64,000 bases of DNA from Variovorax sp. EL159 (GTDB taxonomy: Bacteria; Pseudomonadota; Gammaproteobacteria; Burkholderiales; Burkholderiaceae_C), in contig NZ_FMUJ01000009.1 of NCBI RefSeq assembly GCF_900100965.1, positions 62,001 through 126,000 on the forward strand, read 5' to 3'. The position numbers and the translations under genes are program-made. Below the pieces are notes generated by a model that was not told where the DNA came from, made no database searches, and worked only from the letters and a program-made list of their open reading frames with translations. This document shows, in pieces, positions 60,188 to 64,000 of this stretch (position 1 is its first letter; every line of letters begins with the position of its first letter).

Positions 60188-62419
60188 ATGAAAAAACTCA
60201 ACCAACCCTTCGTCAATCATCTTGCCATTACCGCAGTGACCCTTGCCGCCCTGACGGCATGCGGCGGCGGTGGAGACAGTGGCTCTTCGTTCGGCGGCGC
60301 AGGCGTGGGCCTCGGTGCCCCGTCGACTCCGGTGGCCAACAACATGGATACCGCGAAGAACGCGCCCGACGACGGCGTGCCCACCGCGGCGGCCGACGCC
60401 ACGGCGGTGGCCGTCGACCGTTCGGCCAAGCCGATGGAGTTGCCCGACACCGTCTGGCCCAGCAACTACAAGCTGTGGTTCCGGCCCGATGCGGCGCTCA
60501 AGACCTTCGTGGGCCGCGGTGACGTGGAGATCGAAGTGCTCAAGCCGGTCGATGCGATCGTGGTCGCCGCGCACAACCTGAACTTTGCCAAGGGCCGCAC
60601 CACGCTGCGCAAGGTGTCGAACCCCGGCGTGGCGATACCGCTGATCCCCACGCCGCAGACGCTGGGCGACTTCGTGCAACTGCGCCTGAACGACGGCCAG
60701 ATCGCCAAGGGCAAGTACCTGCTGCACATGGAGTGGGACGGCAAGATCCAGTTCTCGGACGCGGAGTACTGCCCGCCCGCCGAAGTACAGCGCAACCCGT
60801 TCTGCTCGGCCGCCACCGGCATCTTCAAGGTGGGCCTGTCGACGCCCGAAGGCGTGAGCAGCGATGCCATCGTGACGCAGGGCGAAACCAACTACGCGCG
60901 GCAATGGTTCCCGGGCTGGGACGAGCCGGCCTTCCGCCACACCTTCGAGATTTCGGCCGAGGTGCCGGGCGACTGGAAGACCGTGTCGAACGGCGCGCAG
61001 AAGTCGGCGGTGAAGCTGCCCGACGGCTACCAGCAGGTGTCGTTCGAGAAGACACCGTCGATGCCGATGTACCTCACCTTCTTCGGCGGCGGCAAGTTCG
61101 ACATCTTGCCGGACACCTTCAAGAACCCGCTGGACGGCACCGACATTCCGCTGCGCTGGTTCACGCCGCCGGGCCGCTCGACCTGGGCCACCTTCCCGAT
61201 GGAGTGGACCAAAGTGGCCATGGACTACTACTACAAGTACACCGGCATTCCGTTGCCCATCAAGAAGTTCGACACCATCGCGGCCAACGACAGCTACAAC
61301 AACAAGCCGAACACCGGTTTCGGCGGCATGGAGAACTGGGGCGCGATCTTCGAGTTTGCCGACGCGGTGCTCACCAAGCCGGGCGACAAGCCCACGCTGT
61401 ATTCGGTGACGGTGGTCACGCATGAGATTGCGCACCAGTGGTTCGGCGACCTGGTCACGCTCGACTGGTGGGACAACGTGTGGCTGAACGAATCGTTCGC
61501 GCGCTGGTTCGAAAGGCGCACCACGATCAAGTTCCACCCCGAGTACTACAGCTTCTCGGACTACGTGCTCGACAAGCACAGCGTGATCGTTGCCGACTTG
61601 AAGAACACGGCGGTGCCGGTGCAGCGCAACCTGAACGACGCGGGTTCGTTCGGCTTCATCAGCCCGTCGATATTTGTCTACAACAAGGGCAGCCACGTGC
61701 TGGAGACCATCCAGAACTACATCGGCGAAGAGGCGATGCAGAAGGGCCTTCAGATCTACCTGAAGGACTACGCCTATGGCAACGTCACGCCCACGCGCCT
61801 GTGGACTTCGCTGGAGAAGGCGAGCGGCGGCAAGAAGGTGAGCGAGATCGGCGACAGCTTCATCCGCCAGACCGGCATTCCACTGCTGACGGTGGACGCG
61901 CAATGCGCCGGCGACCGCACCTACGTGAACATCACGCAGGAGTCCTTCCCCAACCAGAACCTGTACCCGGCCTCGACGTGGAACATTCCCGTCACGCTGG
62001 CGTACGGCGATGCGATGGACCAGCGCAAGACCTTCGTGATGTCGACCAACAGCACGCAACTCGAGCTGCCGGGCTGCACCGCGGTGCTGGCCGGGCCGAC
62101 CGGGCAGGACTACTACGTGAGCAACTACAGCGCGCAGTCGTGGAGCGACCTGCTGGCCAAGGCGCAGTACTTCGGGGCCAACAAGCCGCTGCTGCTGAAC
62201 ATCGAGCGCGATGCCTTCCGCCTGCTGGGCGTGGGGCGCATCACGCAGGCGCAGTACGACCAGATCAAGAACATCGTCAACCTGCCGGCGCCGATCCTGG
62301 CGAAGACGGAACTGAGCCAGCAGAAGATGGTGGCACAGGACGCCGGAGCACCGGAGGAGTACCCGCACGCGCTGCGCTTCCAGGGCAACCTGAAGCTGCG
62401 TGACAACGACAAGCGCTGA
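60188..62419 (+). CDS. M1 family aminopeptidase, lipoprotein
   Basis: 743 residues from ATG 60188 (AGAGG site). Lipobox 'VTLAALTACGGGGDSGSSFG', then a Gly-rich linker. Peptidase hallmarks: 'NTGFGGMENWGAIFEFADAV' (GxMEN exopeptidase motif) and zinc site 'VVTHEIAHQWFGDLVTLDWW' followed by 'LNESFARWFERRTTIKFH' (HExxH-x18-E). 'NYARQWFPGWDEPAFRHTFE' is the family's N-terminal signature. Unusual for being anchored outside the cytoplasm; likely trims peptides in the periplasm or at the outer membrane. Confidence 0.95.
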   Translation: MKKLNQPFVNHLAITAVTLAALTACGGGGDSGSSFGGAGVGLGAPSTPVANNMDTAKNAPDDGVPTAAADATAVAVDRSAKPMELPDTVWPSNYKLWFRPDAALKTFVGRGDVEIEVLKPVDAIVVAAHNLNFAKGRTTLRKVSNPGVAIPLIPTPQTLGDFVQLRLNDGQIAKGKYLLHMEWDGKIQFSDAEYCPPAEVQRNPFCSAATGIFKVGLSTPEGVSSDAIVTQGETNYARQWFPGWDEPAFRHTFEISAEVPGDWKTVSNGAQKSAVKLPDGYQQVSFEKTPSMPMYLTFFGGGKFDILPDTFKNPLDGTDIPLRWFTPPGRSTWATFPMEWTKVAMDYYYKYTGIPLPIKKFDTIAANDSYNNKPNTGFGGMENWGAIFEFADAVLTKPGDKPTLYSVTVVTHEIAHQWFGDLVTLDWWDNVWLNESFARWFERRTTIKFHPEYYSFSDYVLDKHSVIVADLKNTAVPVQRNLNDAGSFGFISPSIFVYNKGSHVLETIQNYIGEEAMQKGLQIYLKDYAYGNVTPTRLWTSLEKASGGKKVSEIGDSFIRQTGIPLLTVDAQCAGDRTYVNITQESFPNQNLYPASTWNIPVTLAYGDAMDQRKTFVMSTNSTQLELPGCTAVLAGPTGQDYYVSNYSAQSWSDLLAKAQYFGANKPLLLNIERDAFRLLGVGRITQAQYDQIKNIVNLPAPILAKTELSQQKMVAQDAGAPEEYPHALRFQGNLKLRDNDKR

Positions 62420-62503
62420 GCCTTCGAACCACCATGCATGACGTCGCCGGCCGGGCCATGACGGGCGCGGCCGGCGGCGCATGCCCTACATCACGGGATC
62501 ATC

Positions 62504-62914
62504 ATGAACAGAGCATTGAAATGGTTGGGAGCCGGCGCCTGTGCCTTGCTGCTGCTGGTCGCCTGCGGCGCAAGCAGCGGACCCGAGGACGCGCTGGTCG
62601 GCGTTTATGCCGTCAAGCAGGACGGCGTGCTCAAGGAGCTGGTCAAGATCGAGCGGCGGGGCGATCGCTACGTCATGCGCGACAAGGTGCGCACACCCGA
62701 CTGGAGCGAGGCCAAGATGCAGATGCAGCCGGTGACGCGCGAGCGCTGGAACAAGATCACCACCGACAGCGAGAACACCGCCTTCATCGGCGTGGCGAGC
62801 GACCAGCTTGGCATCTTCAAGGTGCCGGCGGGCTGGAAGAAGAACAACTTCAGCACGCAGACCGGCTACTTCCTGTTCTATTCACAAGGGCCGGTGGAGG
62901 CGTACAAGCTTTGA
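62504..62914 (+). CDS. Hypothetical lipoprotein, 136 residues
   Basis: Signal with lipobox 'GACALLLLVACGASSG'. Mature part 'PEDALVGVYAVKQDGVLKEL', 'VKIERRGDRYVMRDKVRTPD', ending 'GYFLFYSQGPVEAYKL', mostly beta strands, lipocalin-like in feel but without a clear family match. Follows the M1 peptidase by 84 bp and may share its transcript. Function unknown. Confidence 0.8.
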   Translation: MNRALKWLGAGACALLLLVACGASSGPEDALVGVYAVKQDGVLKELVKIERRGDRYVMRDKVRTPDWSEAKMQMQPVTRERWNKITTDSENTAFIGVASDQLGIFKVPAGWKKNNFSTQTGYFLFYSQGPVEAYKL

Positions 62915-62922
62915 GCCTGAAC

Positions 62923-62952
62923 GCCACCGCCACCGCCACCGCCACCGCCACC
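62923..62952. repeat. (GCCACC)5 microsatellite
   Basis: Five perfect hexamer copies between the small lipoprotein stop codon and the convergent binding-protein gene. Non-coding at this position in either annotated gene. Confidence 0.95.
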
Positions 62953-62959
62953 GCAGCCC

Positions 62960-63718
62960 TCAGGCCGAAGGCGCGACGATCGCGCCTTCGATGCGGTGGC
63001 GCTTCAGCGCATCGGCCACGAAGCCGCTGGCCTTCATGTGCTCGACGAAAGCGGCGAGCAGGGCTTGCGCATCGGCACCGCGGCTGGCCGGCGTGCCCAT
63101 GGCCTGCTGGATCACCATGAAGCGGCCCGGCAGCACGCGCACGCCGGGTGCGCGCTCCGCCTCGCCTTCGAGCAGCTGGCGGATGCCGGCCGCCACCTCG
63201 ACCTCGCCCGAACGCACGGCGGCGAGTGCCGGCCCGGCGCCCTGGAGGCGGACGATCTCGGCGTGTCGGATCTCGCGCGTGAGGAACAGGTCGTAGGCGC
63301 TGCCCGAGCCGACCGAGATGCGATGGCCCTCGGCATCGACCTGCGCGTTGTCGGTCAGCGGCGACGCTGTGGGCACGAGGTAGCTGCCTTCGATCAGCAC
63401 ATAGGGGGCTGTGAAGCGAAGCCCTTCGCTGCGCGCCGGATCGATGGCGAAGAAGCCGATGTCGGCCTTCTCGTTCTTCACTGCATCGACCGAGGCGGCG
63501 GCCTTCTCGAAGACCACGAATTCGATGCCCACGCCGAGCAGTTGCGCGAACGCGCGTGCCAAGTCGATCGACACGCCGACCGGCTCGCCGGTAGCCGCAT
63601 CCTTGTTGGCAAGGATCGGATTGCCGAGGTTGATCGATGCGCGCAGAGTGCCCTGGGGCGCGAAGGCGGCAACGAGGGCGGGGGTGATCGGAGGGAGGGG
63701 CTGTGTCATGGCGTCCAT
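62960..63718 (-). CDS. Transporter substrate-binding-domain protein lacking a signal peptide
   Basis: 252 residues of the SBP_bac_3 (glutamine/lysine-arginine-ornithine-binding) fold: 'TLRASINLGNPILANKDAAT', 'GEPVGVSIDLARAFAQLLGV', 'ADIGFFAIDPARSEGLRFTA', 'PYVLIEGSYLVPTASPLTDN', 'SGEVEVAAGIRQLLEGEAER'. The N-terminus 'MDAMTQPLPPITPALVAAFA' has no cleavable signal, so it may be cytoplasmic, as in some sensor-like or enzyme-like members (for example cyclohexadienyl-dehydratase relatives). No ABC permease genes adjoin it. Confidence 0.88.
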   Translation of the reverse strand: MDAMTQPLPPITPALVAAFAPQGTLRASINLGNPILANKDAATGEPVGVSIDLARAFAQLLGVGIEFVVFEKAAASVDAVKNEKADIGFFAIDPARSEGLRFTAPYVLIEGSYLVPTASPLTDNAQVDAEGHRISVGSGSAYDLFLTREIRHAEIVRLQGAGPALAAVRSGEVEVAAGIRQLLEGEAERAPGVRVLPGRFMVIQQAMGTPASRGADAQALLAAFVEHMKASGFVADALKRHRIEGAIVAPSA

Positions 63719-63796
63719 TCGTCGAGAAGGAGGGGGAAGAAGCGGGGCGATGGCCGCCAGTTTACGGGCCGGCCGCTTCTGCCCGTTCTTCTCCTG

Positions 63797-64000
63797 CTAG
63801 ACCCGCAGCACCAGCGGCATCCGCACCGTCACCTGCAGGCCCTTGCCCGTGCCCGTGTCGCTCAGCGCGATGGCGCCGCCGTGCGCATCGACCACCGCGC
63901 GCACGATGGCCAGCCCGAGGCCGCTGCCGGTCTGGGTCTGGTTGGGGTCGCGAAAGAAGCGGTCGAACACGCGCTCGCGCAGCGCCGGCGCAATGCCGGG
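63797..64000 (-). CDS. Sensor histidine kinase, C-terminal end (partial)
   Basis: The last 67 residues of a histidine kinase ATPase domain: 'PGIAPALRERVFDRFFRDPN' (G1/F box), 'QTQTGSGLGLAIVRAVVDAH' (G2 box) and a short tail ending 'RMPLVLRV'. The rest lies beyond the window's right edge. Confidence 0.92.
   Translation of the reverse strand, partial: PGIAPALRERVFDRFFRDPNQTQTGSGLGLAIVRAVVDAHGGAIALSDTGTGKGLQVTVRMPLVLRV

Noticed and set aside
62923..62952. (GCCACC)5 as a phase-variable switch
   Set aside because: The unit is a multiple of three, lies outside both coding regions and is not in a promoter spacer that I can identify.

Overview
The window is a GC-rich (roughly 65%) stretch of a betaproteobacterial chromosome, most likely Burkholderiales, family Comamonadaceae, and Variovorax-like. 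The gene order thrS-infC-rpmI-rplT-pheS-pheT-ihfA-merR-tRNA-Pro, the Bug-type substrate-binding proteins, the Gram-negative porin and the H1-tail/SWIB protein all fit. Species-level placement is inference; no database was searched.

Layout. 1-8285: mixed housekeeping and regulatory genes (TetR fragment, a ThDP enzyme, two AraC-type regulators, an H1-like/SWIB chromatin protein, a DMT exporter, isocitrate lyase aceA with a dense set of inverted repeats upstream, an ABM-domain protein). 8347-16569: the translation operon, preceded by a short leader reading frame with Thr codons and four consecutive Phe codons plus a textbook attenuator, then thrS, infC (AUC start), rpmI, rplT, pheS, pheT, ihfA, a MerR gene lacking a canonical start codon, and tRNA-Pro(GGG). 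16588-19054: an accessory patch beside the tRNA holding a tyrosine-recombinase relic, a tightly overlapping tetR/SnoaL-like/TfoX-like operon and a fragment of a trimeric autotransporter adhesin. 19055-22481: a periplasmic glutaredoxin-like protein, a MerR regulator, a hydrolase, a nucleoside deoxyribosyltransferase homologue and a small gene pair behind a near-consensus LexA box. 22836-28052: a three-subunit 2-oxoacid oxidoreductase (korC-korA-korB-like) plus a CBS-domain protein. 28201-37061: a phospholipase D-like lipoprotein, tRNA-Gly(CCC), a Gly-rich lipoprotein, a hybrid histidine kinase, small hypotheticals, a Tat-like lipoprotein hydrolase, a candidate non-coding RNA region and a ferritin-like di-iron protein. 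37315-42320: alaS, a ketopantoate-reductase homologue and dadA. 42506-59512: seventeen consecutive plus-strand genes with gaps of at most 45 bp that look like one catabolic operon. 60188-64000: an M1 aminopeptidase lipoprotein, a small lipoprotein, a solute-binding-type protein and the end of a histidine kinase.

The 17-gene cluster is the most interesting protein-coding system. It combines a Rieske oxygenase and its FMN/2Fe-2S reductase, a flavin hydroxylase, a VOC protein with an extradiol-type His-His-Glu set, an alpha/beta hydrolase, a ThDP enzyme, an aldehyde dehydrogenase, two SDRs, a cupin, an aspartate-dehydrogenase-like protein, two Bug receptors, a porin, an MFS transporter and an IclR regulator. 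This is a plausible complete uptake-to-central-metabolism route for an aromatic acid whose identity cannot be read from the sequence. The most interesting RNA-level systems are the Thr/Phe attenuator before thrS, the LexA-controlled small-gene pair near 21.9 kb, and the terminator-bounded gene-free segment at 35.4-35.8 kb.
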